Assembly: GCA_026874595.1 (NCBI GenBank)
Contig: CM049310.1
Coordinates: 69,949,556-70,013,555 of the forward strand
Length of the DNA stretch: 64,000 bases
Direction of reading: 5' to 3'
Source: Sipunculus nudus
Lineage: Eukaryota; Annelida; Sipuncula; Golfingiida; Sipunculidae
The notes under the pieces are model-generated. The model did not search any database, was not told where the DNA came from, and saw only the letters and a list, made by a program, of their open reading frames with translations. Each line of letters begins with the position of its first letter. The stretch's first letter is position 1. This document shows, in pieces, positions 1-13,200 of this stretch. The position numbers were made by a program, and so were the translations under genes.

Positions 1-2430
1 GCAATCATGTAATTTAAGGGCCTTAAAGCTATCCACAGATGCCATCCTAGAGGGCCTCAAGTAAAAATGAGAAAATGATGACAATAAGTTTTGGTAATAC
101 AAAATATAAGCCCCTTCAACCAATTGAGACATACCAATGTATCTATTATCTATAAACCAGTAAGGGGATCAATGCTTCGCTGGTAAAAACTATATGCAGA
201 TCTTTGCTAAATGTCACCATCAAGTTAAATATGTTGGTAGTCTTCTATCATTATTTATTTATGTTATTTATTTATTTTAATAAAGTACAATTAATTGCAT
301 GTGTATGGAAACAGATTTTGTGAAACAGCACAGTATTTTAAAATATATTGACACGTACATAAAAAAGGTAAGGCAAAACCAAATGAGGGCATGGACCATG
401 TAAAAATGATATTTTAATATGTGCCTTTATAAATTGATACAGATCATTAAAAATCATTGTTCTAAAATGGTTGTTCATTTACTTAATTCTATGAACAAAT
501 ATAACAAACAGCAGACCAAACCAGGAACATATGAATACACAATCACAAAGAGTCCCTCGTCCAGATGTATGAATTAATTAGTAATTTCCACTGTTTCTTT
601 CTACCTGGATCACTTATGAAAACTAATGAAAAATCAAATCTGATGTCCAATTAGTAAATGAGTAGGATGAGAGAACAGAATAGGCTGTGACACGACCTGC
701 CTTGCTGGGCTAAACTGTATCAGCACATGTGTTACTGCTGTGACAAGTAAGCACGTGTCTTTGTTATTCCCCATTGGCCTCGCTTTGGCCTCTGGTATGT
801 GTGGCATGCATAGAATTTAAGAGTCCCCTATGGTGCAGCGTCGTCCGTCGTCTGTAGGTTAACCATAGTTATCTCAAAAACGGCAGGAACTAGCATTACC
901 AATTTTTTTGTAAATAAACAGTCATCTGAAAAGCACTATCGGATTTTGTTTATTTTTTGGCTTTCTGCATTTACTGAGATTTTATAGGGAAAAAGCTAAA
1001 AAAAACTTTAAAAATTTTCTTCTACGAAACTGTCCGGCCAAATAGGCCAATATTTCTAAGAAATGATCTCTTGATCAATCTATCTCAAGTTTGTTCGATT
1101 GGTTTCAGTTCGGAGATTAAACAGGAGGTTGAACTTAGTCATCTGCCAAAAAAGCAAACTAAAATTAAAATCTCAGAAACGGCTAGAGCTGTCATTACCA
1201 AATTTTATACCTATATTTGTCTCATATGTCATATCTGAAATTGAGGTATTGGTGGCGCCACTTGCATTGATCTGTTTTTTACAAGAAAAAAATGTAATTT
1301 TAGTCTCCAGGTTATACTCTGTTTTATGATGAAACTGTTAAGCTGATTGGTTTAAACTTTACAAGAATTATTCTATGGTAGGTTTCTGCCAGTTTTATAA
1401 GAAGAGATTGGGTAAATGCAACTTTAAAAAAGCAGTGTAGCCAATTGAAAACTATGATTTATTTTCTTCCTCTGAGTCTACTCGATAATCTGAGTAGGTC
1501 ATCTGGTCTTATTCTTGTGTCATTTTTTGAGTATGTCTGTCTGTTTGTCAGTGATCCTAAATTTCGCCTGCTTTGCTGGACCTTGCTTCTTGCAGTTAGC
1601 AATTTTCAGGACACAGTTTTCAGGGAATCCTTTTGGAACTGGAACAACATCTTATTTCTTACATTAAAGTCTCAAAAGAAATTTTTAATGTTTGGGATAT
1701 GGCCGCTACCATATATTGGCCATACCTCCGACACTATAAACTCTACCTACTCATTTTGCTTCTATTTACGTTCCCAACTTTTTTTCTGGTAGTCTGTTAT
1801 CTCAGATGTGTCAGTATATCTGTCTGTTTTGAGCCAAGTCTACTTTCATGATCTTTTGTGTGATATATGTCATTCAACATGCAACACTTTCCAGCAATCG
1901 CTCTGAAAGTCATTCAATTTATAGAAAAGCGACAGTTTCTCCTGCTTGTTTCGCTGTCTTATTTCCAGCCATTTCCGGCAAGCGTTCGACCTCTGGTCGT
2001 CTAGTTTGTTTGTCTGTCTGTCTGTCTGTTTGTTTGTCGGTGCTCTACAGGCCACAATTCTGAAGCAATCGCCCTGAAACTTTTACAATAAGTGTAAAAT
2101 CGAAAACCCTGGGTGCCTATTGTTTTTGGCCTTGAACGGTTCAAGGTCAAGGTCAGCGTCCCTGAAAAACCTTAAAACGGATTTTCCTTCATATCTTTGT
2201 AAAAAATAATCGTAGCGGCTTAATCTTTAGCTCATTTTATTCCTCATCATGTTACCTTTCCACATTCTAGCAAATATCTCTGATCATTCGTTACCATAGT
2301 AACGTATTTTTTGGAAGAAATGATAGAATTTGATATTTTCTTTCTAAATTTTTCATTTTTAAAGCTAGAGAGTTCTAGTTTTCTGCATCAGGTAGTATTT
2401 TATGAGCTGTTTATGATAGAATTGTTAATC
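1..2430. other. Non-coding repeat-rich sequence, no gene seen
   Basis: AT-rich sequence with only short meaningless reading frames. About 835-860 has a TCGTCCGTCGTCTGT run and 1950-2050 a CTGTCTGTCTGT run preceded by TTTCCGGCAAGCGTTCGACCT; both belong to dispersed repeats seen again near 4780-5150. 1-800 shows nothing I recognise. Confidence 0.5.
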
Positions 2431-2435
2431 CAGCA

Positions 2436-3375
2436 AAACCTCGCACTATTTCTCGTCAAACGAGAGTTTTCGAGATTTCATTAAATATGACCTGCAGGTT
2501 GCATTTTATTAACAATGGCTTTGAAATTAATGTATTTTGTGTTATTTATAAATATCTCGAAATTGTTTTTTCATTTTTTTAAAATAGCCACCAGGGGGCG
2601 AGGTACTGGTAACACTACAACTTATCATTTTTGCACAACATCTTAAAAAATATTAAGCATATAACAATTTCTTTTGTCGCATCTAAGACTAGGATCATTG
2701 GCTTATTCCTGGGTACATGTAGCTTTGTGCTGCCGTTACCATGGTAACCAAATTTTGGGGTAAAACTTGACAATCTGAAAATAATTAGTTTTTTGCTTCT
2801 ATCTCTGTTGATATTTATACTACAAGGGTCTAGTTTTCTGCATGAGGTAGCATTCCTTTGGCTCTAATCCAGTCAATTGGAAGTCTTGTAGAATCTCGAT
2901 CTGTTTTTCCGTCAAACGAGAAATGACGAGATTTCGCAGAAATGCTGATAACTCGATCACATTTTAGGTTAAAGAGTAAACGGTTTCAGCCTCTGGTAGC
3001 CTTTCGGAAGCTTAACATGATAAAACTGCAAATCTCGCCAAATCTCGCATCATCTCCCGCAAAACGAGAATATTCGATATTTTGAACAAAATATTCAACA
3101 AATGTCTTTATCTCTTTCAATTTTATGCTAGAGATTTTATTTTTCTACTGTTCAACAATCATTTGATTAGTGTTAAGTGATATAAGTGAATATCTCGTTA
3201 TATCTCGCACCATTTGTCGTCAAACGAGAACAGTGGACCATTTAAACAAACGCCTATTATGCTGTCATTTTATACCCTACAGACATATAGTTTTTAACAT
3301 TTGACAGGGTCTGACACTCTCATTCACATCATGTGATTTTTATTGCAATTCTCGTCAAATCTTGCCTCGTTTTTC
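2436..3375. repeat. Degenerate tandem repeat around CGTCAAACGAGAA
   Basis: The motif TCTCG..CGTCAAACGAGAA recurs near 2450, 2910, 3035 (CCGCAAAACGAGAA), 3210 and, degraded, 3350, each next to short TTCTCGT/ACGAGAA inverted arms and AATCTCG phrases. Spacing is irregular (130-450 bp), so this is an old, diverged array. Confidence 0.55.
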
Positions 3376-3689
3376 ATCAAATGATGAAAATACATCCAAT
3401 TGCCGTGAGCACAAGTGGCTTCAGGGTTGACCGGTAAGTGCCGGCAAGGCTATTAGAGTTGCATGTTGGCGTGCGCGGTCGTCCATGAATCTCACAAAGC
3501 AGCATTGAATAGAGGACAAAAGCCGCTAAATGTGGAGGGAACACACCTGTGATTTTTATTGTGTCCTTTTGTGCAGCCACTTGTGTTGCCAGGAACCACT
3601 GGCAAATCTTTGAAACCAGGGACGGATCCCCGATTTTGTAGTTGGGGGTGTCAAAATATGGGCTGATCCCTGGTTAAGCAGTTGGGGGC

Positions 3690-5050
3690 AGGAGTAAAAT
3701 TTTAATTATACATTAAATATATATATTAAAATAAAATATCTGGAAATTTATTTTTTTCCTTTTAGAAAATAGCCCCCAGATGGCGCTGCAGCAATCATTA
3801 GTGTGCCATATCTCCAAAACTATAGACAGTGTCACAACATTGATTGCAGCTTCTGAAACTATATTTAATGCGTTTAACCTCGTTGGGACTCTGTCGTATT
3901 CTGTGGGGGTTAAATTTTAATTATACATAAAATATATATAATAAAAATTAAAATATCGCGAAACTATTTTTTTCCCCTTTCAGATGGCGCTGCAGCAATC
4001 ATTATTGTGCCATATCTCCAAAACTATAGACAGTGTCACAACATTGATTGCAGCTTCTGAAACTAGATTTAAAGCGTTTAACCTCGTGGGGACTCTGTCG
4101 TATTCCGCGGGGGTTAAAGTTTAATTATACATAAAATATATATAATTAAAAATAAAATATCTCGAAACTATTTTTTTTTCCTTTAAGATGGCGCTGCAGT
4201 AATCATTATTGTGCCATATCTCCAAAACTATAGACGGTGTCACAACATTGATTGCAGCTTCTGAACCTAGATTTAATGTGTTTTCCTCGTAGGGACATTG
4301 TCATATTCAGCAGAAGTTTAAATTTAATTATACTTCAAATATTTATTATAAAAAAATAAAATATCTCGAAACTTACTTTTTGTCCTTTTAATAATAGCCG
4401 CCAGATGGCACTGCAGCAATCATTTTTTTGCCATATCTATAAAACTAGAGATAGTGTCACAACATTGATTGCAGCATCTGAAACTAGATTTAATGGGTTT
4501 ATCCTCGTGAAGACTCTGTCATATTCTTCCGTTACCATGGGGGCCTAATATAGGTTACAATTAAATTCTTCTTTTTCCTGAAATTCAAAATATGAAGATT
4601 TATTCTAATTGACTGACGCTTATTTTATTCATGCTTTCCATTCTCCATGACAGGAGTACATTGCCTACACATGGAGTTATTTTCCGTCTGTCTGTCTACT
4701 CATTTGTGGCTATTGAAAATCAGCGAAATCACATAAAAATGTGCTTCCATTTTAACCATGATAGCGGTTGTTCATTTGATCAAATCCAAACGTTCCCTGT
4801 CTGCCTGCCTAGTAACTGTCCGTCTGTTTTGCTGTCTTATTTCCGGCCATTTCCGGAACTAGATTTAATGCCTTTAACCTCGTGGGGACTCTGTCGTATT
4901 CTGCGGGGGTTAAATTTTAATTATACATCAAATATATATAATAAAAAAATAAAATGTCTCGAAACTTATTTTTTGCCCTTTTAGAAATAGCCGCCAGATG
5001 GCGCTGCAGCAATCATCATTGTGCCATATCTCCAAAACTATTGACAGTGT
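3690..5050. repeat. About 204-216-bp tandem blocks, five copies
   Basis: Blocks anchored on GATGGCGCTGCAGCAATCAT begin at 3779, 3983, 4187 and 4403, with a fifth at 4996 after an insertion (about 4560-4850). Each contains CTCCAAAACTATAGACAGTG, ACAACATTGATTGCAGC, a CTCGTGGGGACTCTGTCGTA segment, and an AT-rich linker. No reading frame persists between copies. Confidence 0.85.
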
Positions 5051-5150
5051 TATACGTTCCCTGTCTGTCTGCCTAGTAACTGTCTGTCTGTTTCGCTGTC
5101 TTATTACCGGCCATTTCCGGCAAGTGTTCGACCTCTGGTCGTCTAGTTTG
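4780..5150 (+). repeat. Dispersed repeat with CTGTCTG and CCGGCCATTTCCGG
   Basis: Two copies of TTCCCTGTCTGYCTGCCTAG..TGTCTTATTWCCGGCCATTTCC sit at 4791-4856 and 5047-5118. A related copy is at 1940-2010 with GCAAGYGTTCGACCTCTGG and GTCTAGTTTGT in common. Confidence 0.7.
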
Positions 5151-5417
5151 TATGTTCAGGCAGCGAAATATAATCAAGTTTATAGCGTTTTTATAGAGCG
5201 CAAAGTGCACCTAGAATCAGCTATCTGTACTGTCCTTGTCCAGTTGATTTGAAAGAAGTCACCTGACAAGTTATGTGATATTTTATTATCCGGGCCTTCG
5301 GATGTCCGATCGATTTTTTTCTCGCGTCATTCAGTGTACAGCTACATTCTTGCTCAGCTGAAAAACAATCAATTTTAGTGATGTTATTCTCGTTCTACCA
5401 CAAGGCGGCGCACCTGT

Positions 5418-6130
5418 CACCGGCCGAGTACATTCGGAACTCCTCGGCCGAATCCGTTGGCTTCTACCCTCGGTTGTATATATGGCCAAATGATAACCCA
5501 AAAATATTGATGAAGTTCGCCAGAAATCCACCGGGTTGCCTTTTCTACTGACTCGTCTAAGAGTCAAAATTTCCACAAAGAATAGATTAATTTGTCATAA
5601 TAATGTGCATTATATGTGCTTGATATAATGCTAAAGATCAACTATTAAAACAGTTGATCTGCACAAGTACGTCTGTTATTGGACGCCATTTTTTTCAAGA
5701 ATCTTGAAAAACGGAAGTGCCGTTGGGCATGCGCAAGGAAACCCTTCTAGCATCTGGAGGTGAATCCAGAATGGATGTCGCCCTTGCACAGACCCGGCAG
5801 ACCCCAATAAAGACAAGTAAACAATATTGTTTGGTTGTGTGGCAAAAATAATCCACTTTTGCTTGTCTATTGTAAGGATGGGATAGTAGGGGGATTCCTT
5901 GCGCATGCCAAACAACACTTCCGTTCCTAAGAAAAATGGCGTCCAATAACAGACGTACTGGTGCAGAGCGGTAGCGGCACCTGGCGTCTGTTGGAGAGAC
6001 TAAGATGTGGGTTGACCTGCTATGGCCCTGACCTTGCCGGAATTCTTTCCATGGCGGCCCCCTATGTACACCGGAGGCTAGAAGCCAACGGCTTCAGCCG
6101 CGGAGTTCCGAATGCGGCCGAGTAAATACA
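5418..6130. repeat. Large interrupted inverted repeat
   Basis: Outer arms 5418-5480 and 6066-6130 pair (CGGCCGAGTACATTCGGAAC against its complement with a few changes). Inner arms 5669-5745 and 5893-5961 pair over about 70 bp (ACGTCTGTTATTGGACGCCA, GGCATGCGCAAGGAA), with a spacer of about 150 bp. The shape suggests a fold-back type mobile element. No transposase is seen inside. Confidence 0.75.
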
Positions 6131-7789
6131 GGGCACGTGGTTGGCGAGCGGAGTGTCTGTTGAACAACGCTCCAAGAAAATAGTACGAATTGTATCAAAA
6201 TTCAAAGATATTACCACGACTACGCTATACGACTTACAAACGACGCCTGTGTGACTCAGAGTTTGGGGTCGAGTAAATGGCATGGTGATGAGACACATAA
6301 TGTGATATCTTCTGGTCTCCAGTGTTAACCAGTGAAACTATACTCGGAAAGAATAAAGGTAGCATTTTAGGTGCTTATGCAGAAAGTATGCGTTTCTTGT
6401 ACGCAGGCAGCGAGGAATCGCACACATTAAGCCTATATTCTCTTGGAGTGTGTCCCTTTATGGGTATATGCGTATGCAACACGTTTTGATCGCTCACGGT
6501 AGCGATTTAAAACGCATAAACACAAGTTCACGGACGGGGAAATTCCAAACTTTTACGTCAGTGTTAGGGTATCATTCTGGCAGATGACTTCTATTCTCAT
6601 GACATACAACTCTTTACTATATGCGTACCGCATACGCATTCGTATGGAATCACAGGCGTCCGTTTTCTAACTGCATTACGCATATGTATACAAATATATG
6701 GAATACTAGCTTAATATTAAATAATGCAATGCTACAAATCAATATAAAATAAGTTATATAATACTTATTTCCAAAGCATGGTTACTGAAATATAAATATA
6801 AAATACAGAAAGTCAACGAGATAAATATAGAGATATACTATAGAGAAGCGAAGGTCAACTTCCTCGTATAAACAATTTTCAACAAGATAAGGTGAGCATA
6901 TTTCTTCCAATTAAAGTAATAATTCACATTTGTCATTCACCAGATAATATAAGCTACATATTATAAGCCTACTTGACTTACATCGATTAAAATTCCCTAG
7001 ACTAAAGAAAACATGGTTTGGTGTATTGCTAGCATTGAATTTCGGGTAATATTTTTATCGAATCTCGGTTCAGGTTCAGTGATAGATTATTTATGAAACA
7101 TCGATACTGTTATAGCAAGAGATTCAGTATTGGTTGATAAATTCAAAGTTCATTTCCTAATGGGTATAACATTTCAGAGATAATCGTTTTGGTTGATCGT
7201 GATCACGTGACCACTAAAGATTAGTAGAGCGGCTAGACGTTTACATACTTTAAAGAAGCGTGATTGAGGGTGTGTAGCTTGACTGACTTTTATTCTCTTC
7301 AGTATACCTTTTCCTACAACTTTTCTGTCTGTGGTTCTAGTTTAGTAGATTTTACCTAGTTCATAGTATATACAAAGCGTACATGGAATTTTCAGGTCAG
7401 GGCCATGATCAGCTGTCAATGTTATTTACTCATACTATACAGTGGGACTGTGGTCTCGCATTCCCTAAACACATATTACTGGTTAATAGAGTAAATTAAC
7501 TTATTAAATGATTTGGACGATGAAGGTGATAGATTACGTTGCATATATCACATCCCTGAGCTTCACTTTGTGCTGCACAAAACTGTTTACTTGTTTCAAG
7601 CAAAAATACACTAGCTGAATTAAACGTTTAAGGATATGTTTGTGATTTTGCGAACACGGAAATTTATAATACGACAGTATAATGGTAACGGGTGCACCTA
7701 AAGTCAGATATTCCCATTCCTTTTCTGTAGAATTTATGTAATTTCTGTTGAACTTTGGGTACATATAAAAAAGGGTAGGTAATTATTTT

Positions 7790-8190
7790 TAGTAAAATTC
7801 CTATAACGCCTCTGTGTCAGATGTATTGGCTTGTTTACCTACAAGCTGTTAAAAAACAAGCCAATGTTGACAAACAGAAGAACCGTGTATTCTTAGGTGG
7901 TTGGTTACATAAATGCAAAAAGTTAAAAGGTCACTAGTTATAAAAATCCCTTTGTAAAAATTTTTGTTCGTCTGACTTGCCGCCAGATGTCCTCGTGTGG
8001 ATGTGTTGGGATTATCTTGGCAGAATCTCCACATATTATAAACATTGTATATAATCAAAACATAAAAACAGTGCCCTGGGATCGGCGTTTTCTGACCTGT
8101 TTTTATAAAAAAAAATTCAAGGGTTCATCTTTAGTAAATATACGTCAGGTATCGGAATATGCGCCTTTAAAGGTGTGACGCCCGTCATTA
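7790..8190 (-). repeat. Dispersed repeat family R1, copy 1
   Basis: Read on the minus strand it matches 34950-35345 and 41120-41485: TTCCGATACCTGACG..CCCTTGAA..AAAACAGG, then ACATCTGGCGGCAAGTC, a GGTGACCTTTT segment, a TTTGTCAACATTGGC segment and AAACAAGCCAATAC. About 350-400 bp. It lies just downstream of gene 1. Confidence 0.75.
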
Positions 8191-8294
8191 GAACCACCTC
8201 AAATTATATAAGAATAATGCCTCTTTCCATGTTGCACTTCTTACAGGGCTGCCGGTTGCACTATAACCTTCGTGGTGTTTGCTTCCATGCCATC

Positions 8295-8512
8295 CTATTT
8301 TGCATCTTCTTTTGGAGGGCGATAGGTAAAGTAGGCGGCGGCCGAGGCTGTTAATGTCCCCATCTTCAAACCGAATGTCAGAAGAACGATTCGCAAGGCA
8401 AGATCGAAGTTATTATAGATCCAACATGAACCCGTCTCGCCACATTGTTCCTGCCATAACATGCACGTGCTGTCAAATATGGCGCCGTATATAACCGGTC
8501 CTGGCACATTGC
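8295..8512 (-). CDS. SLCO4A1-like: Gene 1 exon 12 (TM11 end, TM12, C-terminus)
   Basis: 218 coding bases, phase 1 in, acceptor TTTACAG, stop TAG at 8297-8295. Encodes [32 protein letters not shown], a final hydrophobic helix and a short tail ending RPPKEDAK. It lies downstream of the exon 11 stop, so it is translated only if that stop is absent or bypassed. No clear AATAAA was seen in the few hundred bases after the stop. Confidence 0.92.
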
Positions 8513-10200
8513 CTGTAAACAAAGATTCAAAATTCGCTGTCCCAATCACGACAGATGAAAAAAAAATGGGTGAATAGCTTATATTTAAATACTTTTTGCG
8601 TACTAAAATAATCTCTGCCACCTTGTCTAAGACAAGGAAATATTAACACCACAGTTTCCATTTCTACATTGCAAGGGAAATTTAAATAAGTATTCTTTCT
8701 GAGGAACTGTTTTCATAATGTGGTAACAATCTAATAATTTTTGGTAATGTTACAACAGCCACACACATCAGTACAAAATTTCATAAGAGTATTTATTTGT
8801 CTGCTTATGTTTTGTAATGTTAGAGGAAGACAGCGCCATTTTTCATTACCTTAAGTCGAAGAGCCAAAATTATTGTTCCTTCCTAGTCAAAAAATGATAA
8901 GCCTCGGTGTGCATATCATGATTAGTATGAAGTTTAGTTTTATTTTGAGAAACCTTACAGGACATTTCTGTGACTACCATATTTATTATTCATTTCTTTG
9001 CATTGATCTCAATGATTGATAGAGGGACGCCACCTGGTGAAGGACTACAGCTGAAATGGTATTTTCAGTTTACAATTACACACTGCCCCACTTTGACCCA
9101 GGGTGTACAGTAGACCCCTTGTGTCTCTTGTTTTTTTATTAAAAAAATGATTTCGTATTAAGCACGCTTTTGCCATTTACAACGGCGGCAACAAATGTAA
9201 TTTGTAGTAATTTTCTACCATCCCATAATCATATAATAATAAATTGGATAGAACTACAAGGGTAAAATATTATTATCTATGAATAGTGACCATAAAACCA
9301 TAGATCTATAGTTATTTTTATCCGGCTTAACATATTATTCGCATATATGCACCTACCTTAAAACCTTACAAGAACCCACTGAATACCCAAAGCGAATGCA
9401 CGTTGGTTGTCTGGAACGCATCTGTGTAAGAAGAAAATAATAACTAGAAATACGGGGTAGTCGACAAGCGACTACGTGTATCCGCCAAAATCAGAGTAGG
9501 ACGGGTGATGTGAGGCATGGATTGAGTGGCAAGGGGAAATAGAGTTAGATGGATGGATGTCTGCCACGTAAACATGATTGTAGGTGGAGCCACCTGTTGT
9601 ATGAACGAGGAACCCTTTAAGATGTATACACATGCAAAATTTCAGTTTGAAAAGTCAAACCACTGCAGAGATATGCGTGATTTTAACCCAAGTCAGTCGA
9701 ACATATGGACGCTGTGCGAAAATAGCCGCAGGTGGCACCACCATTTTTGTGTATATTATAAAGCTATGCAAGGGCTACATATGTGTACAATATTTTTCCT
9801 GATTGGTCGAACGAATCCGAGGATATGTAGGTAAATGTGTCAAAACAGACGCACTGATGGACGCTTTGGAGAGAGGAAAGGTCAGAGGTCAACACTGAAT
9901 GGTTTGGACACCAGTTCACATATGACCCGATAATTGTAAAAAGTTTCGGAAAAATTGGTCCAGTAGTCTCAGAGGAGTTCTCCGGAAACGAAAACGGCGG
10001 CGGCGGCGGAGGCAGCGGAACCCGGTTAAAAACATAGTATCTCCAAAACATAGTTTTGGCGGATACAATTACAACCAGTGTCATTGATAAGTCTCCCATT
10101 GAGACGCTAAATATCTACATACGTCTAAATGTAATGAGTTATTTAATATAATATTTAATAACAAAATCAGACCAGAGTAGTTGCTTCTCAATATACATCG

Positions 10201-10272
<72 letters not shown>

Positions 10273-13200
10273 GAAGGAGTAAAAGGTAAATGTGACATTT
10301 CAGAGCATCGGATTCAATCCATGTATGGACCTGAAATAATAAATGGAATGTACCGAGAGTAACGTCTTTAATGTTATTTTGTAAAATAAAACTCTTTTTT
10401 TATTAATGCAGCTACTAAACAAATACATATGATTGGTTCATATTACAAAGTAGTTAGTAAGCAGCATACCTTAGGGTGACGTTGATCTCGGGAACAACCA
10501 TCATAAAAGTTAAGAAGATAGAAAAGAATAGAAACGGTAAAAAGAGGGTCATCATGTTGCACGGGACCTCGCACTGGCCTTGTCTAGCCGTATGCAGAGT
10601 TGAGTTGTACGTCGATGGGAGAGAAACACACGAGCAGTTGAAATAAGTCTGAAAGGCAGAGACATCATAAATTTGTTAAAAATCTTTTGTTGGAGGTAAC
10701 CGCCCCCATTATTTTAATGCTAAATTAACTATGTATGTACATCCGCAGAATTTCATTCCGGTTTCGGACTACCTGATGGGGCGGTAGCTCACGCTTTCCT
10801 TCATTTATATCCCGGTTTAACCAGGCCCGGTGACTACCGCACATGCGAATGTACATTCGTCCCAAATGCTGCGTCAAACTCACGAAGACCCCCGAAAGGC
10901 GTACTCGTTTGTGAGTAAAACACGGCCGTCGGGCACGACCCTTCGTTTACGCCTGTCGAGCACTCACCCTGGGTTAGGGCCGACCGTGAAAAACTCACCT
11001 CTCGGCAGATATTCGAACTCATGATCTACCGGCTTTGAGTCCTGTGCTTTACCCCTAGACAAAGGAGCTGAACCACTCTGTGAAAAAGGTTTTGTACCCA
11101 ATGTCACAGTGTGCACTCAAAGTTTGTTAAATAGGTCCTGTACCCAATGTCACAGTGTGCACTCAAAGTTTGTTATATAGTTCCTGTACCCAATGTTACA
11201 GTGTGCACTCAAAGTTTGTTATATATGTCCTGTACCCAATGTTACGGTGGGCACTCAAAGTTTGTTAATTAGTTCCTGTACTCAATGTTACGGTTCGCAC
11301 TCAAAGTTTGTTATATAGTTCCTGTACCCAATGTTACGGTACGCACTCAAAGTTTGTTATATAGGTCCTTTACCCAATGTTACAGTGTGCACACAAAGTT
11401 TTTTATATAGTTCCTGTACCCAATGTTACGGTCCGCACTCAAAGTTTGTTATATATGTCCTGTTCCCAATGTTACAGTGTGCACTCAAAGTATGTTATAT
11501 AGGTCCTGGAACAAATGTTACGGTGGGCACTCAAAGTTTGTTATATAGGTCCTGTACCCAATGTTACAGTGTGCACTCAAAGTTTGTTATATATGTCCTG
11601 TACCCAATGTTACGGTACGCACTCAAAGTTTGTTATATAGGTCCTGTACCCAATGTTACGGTACGCACTCAAAGTTTGTTATATAGTTCCTGTACCCAAT
11701 GTTACGGTACGCACTCAAAGTTTGTTATATAGGTCCTGTACCCAATGTTACAGTGTGCCCACAAAGTTTGTTATACACGTTTCCACACAAGGATGAACTT
11801 TTGTAAACTCCAATTCCAAAGCAGAGGAAACATTATTGTTTAAGAAAACCCGTTAACCTTTTATTGTGCTTCTATATATTTACCAGTGAACGAAAACACA
11901 ACCCGAAGAACAGTAGTAAACACTCGATTTTTTTAATATTTTAGTTCAGTGAAATTTGTTTATAGGAACCTACATCAAAATGTCTTCCTGTATACTATGT
12001 AGTCTAGACGATAGTTAGCACCGTGGCACGAGAAGTTAAGGAAAATTCTAACTTACCTGAGACTATCTATATACGGCTTTTTCTGTAGGAAATAATGGCT
12101 ATTGAGATTACAGTGTGTATAGGGATAACAGTGTTGCTGTAACATTACATAATCTCATGATATCGATATCGCTATAAATCCCTGACGATATGATACACGA
12201 TACGATTCATGAAAGGTTTATTAGAGTTAACATGCAGAGTCAATATTCTTCCTTGTTCTGTAATAGATAACATTTCTGATAGATAACATTTCTGATAGAT
12301 AACATTTCTGATAACATTTCTCATAGAATCCTCTCAGATGAGTATATCCAGACTGTAAACATTAAAAATTGTAATTTCCAAACAATTTTAATTTCAAAAT
12401 AATTCCAACTAATCTGTTGCCGCCACGATTGTTTCCGGCAACGCTTTCAACCTTATAAATCTTGTATGGCGCTCCAGAAATATTTTTTTATGCTCACATT
12501 TTTATATGTTAAGGCATCTGCGACACTGCGCAGAATCGGGCTCACAAGAGCACGACTCTGCTGTTTAGGGTATGTGGGCATCACAATCTGGACTCCATAA
12601 TGCATCGCGGCATCTTATTTCGCAGATTGCGTATGTATTAATATAGTGAAGAGGATAATTGTGTCTGTTAAGGTACGTTGTATAAAGAGAATTGTTTCCA
12701 AGCAAATTACATAAACCTGGGTGTTTTTGTGGTAAGGACTTCACGGAATGAGTGATATCTTGCAAGCATGCCCAAGTGAAATGTAAACAGGAGGTGTTTC
12801 CTTGATATGTAACTGCCATCCCACAGTGCTTTCCAGTAACTGGAAGAGGTTTGTTTTGAGTAGAAACGACCTCTGGCGGAAGGGTTGGCATCGGCTGATT
12901 GTCGTCCATCTTTCGATACTGCTACGATACATGACTTTGAATCGCGGTGTATCGTTACAGCCCTAGATTTAAAGGGCATTCAGCAAAATGACATAGGGTT
13001 ATTATCGCCATAACCTTTGGTTTTTTTTTTCATGTACAGATGTTTGACGAATGTTTTAAAGGATGACGAATAAACAGTAGAAACATATTATTTGTTTCAA
13101 CGTATAAACTAGGGGTGTCATGTTTAAAACTCGGTATTTTGTTGTTACGAAGACAAATTGCTCAGGGGAAAATTCTGGGTCTATCCGGGATTCAAATCCA

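Noticed and set aside
11331-11732. 133-residue open frame with internal peptide repeats
   Set aside because: It is only a translation of the 46-bp minisatellite in gene 1 intron 9; 3 x 46 bp keeps the frame open by chance.
12565-12979. A host gene exon on the minus strand
   Set aside because: Three overlapping frames of similar length and a transposon-like right end point to a decayed hAT element rather than a gene.
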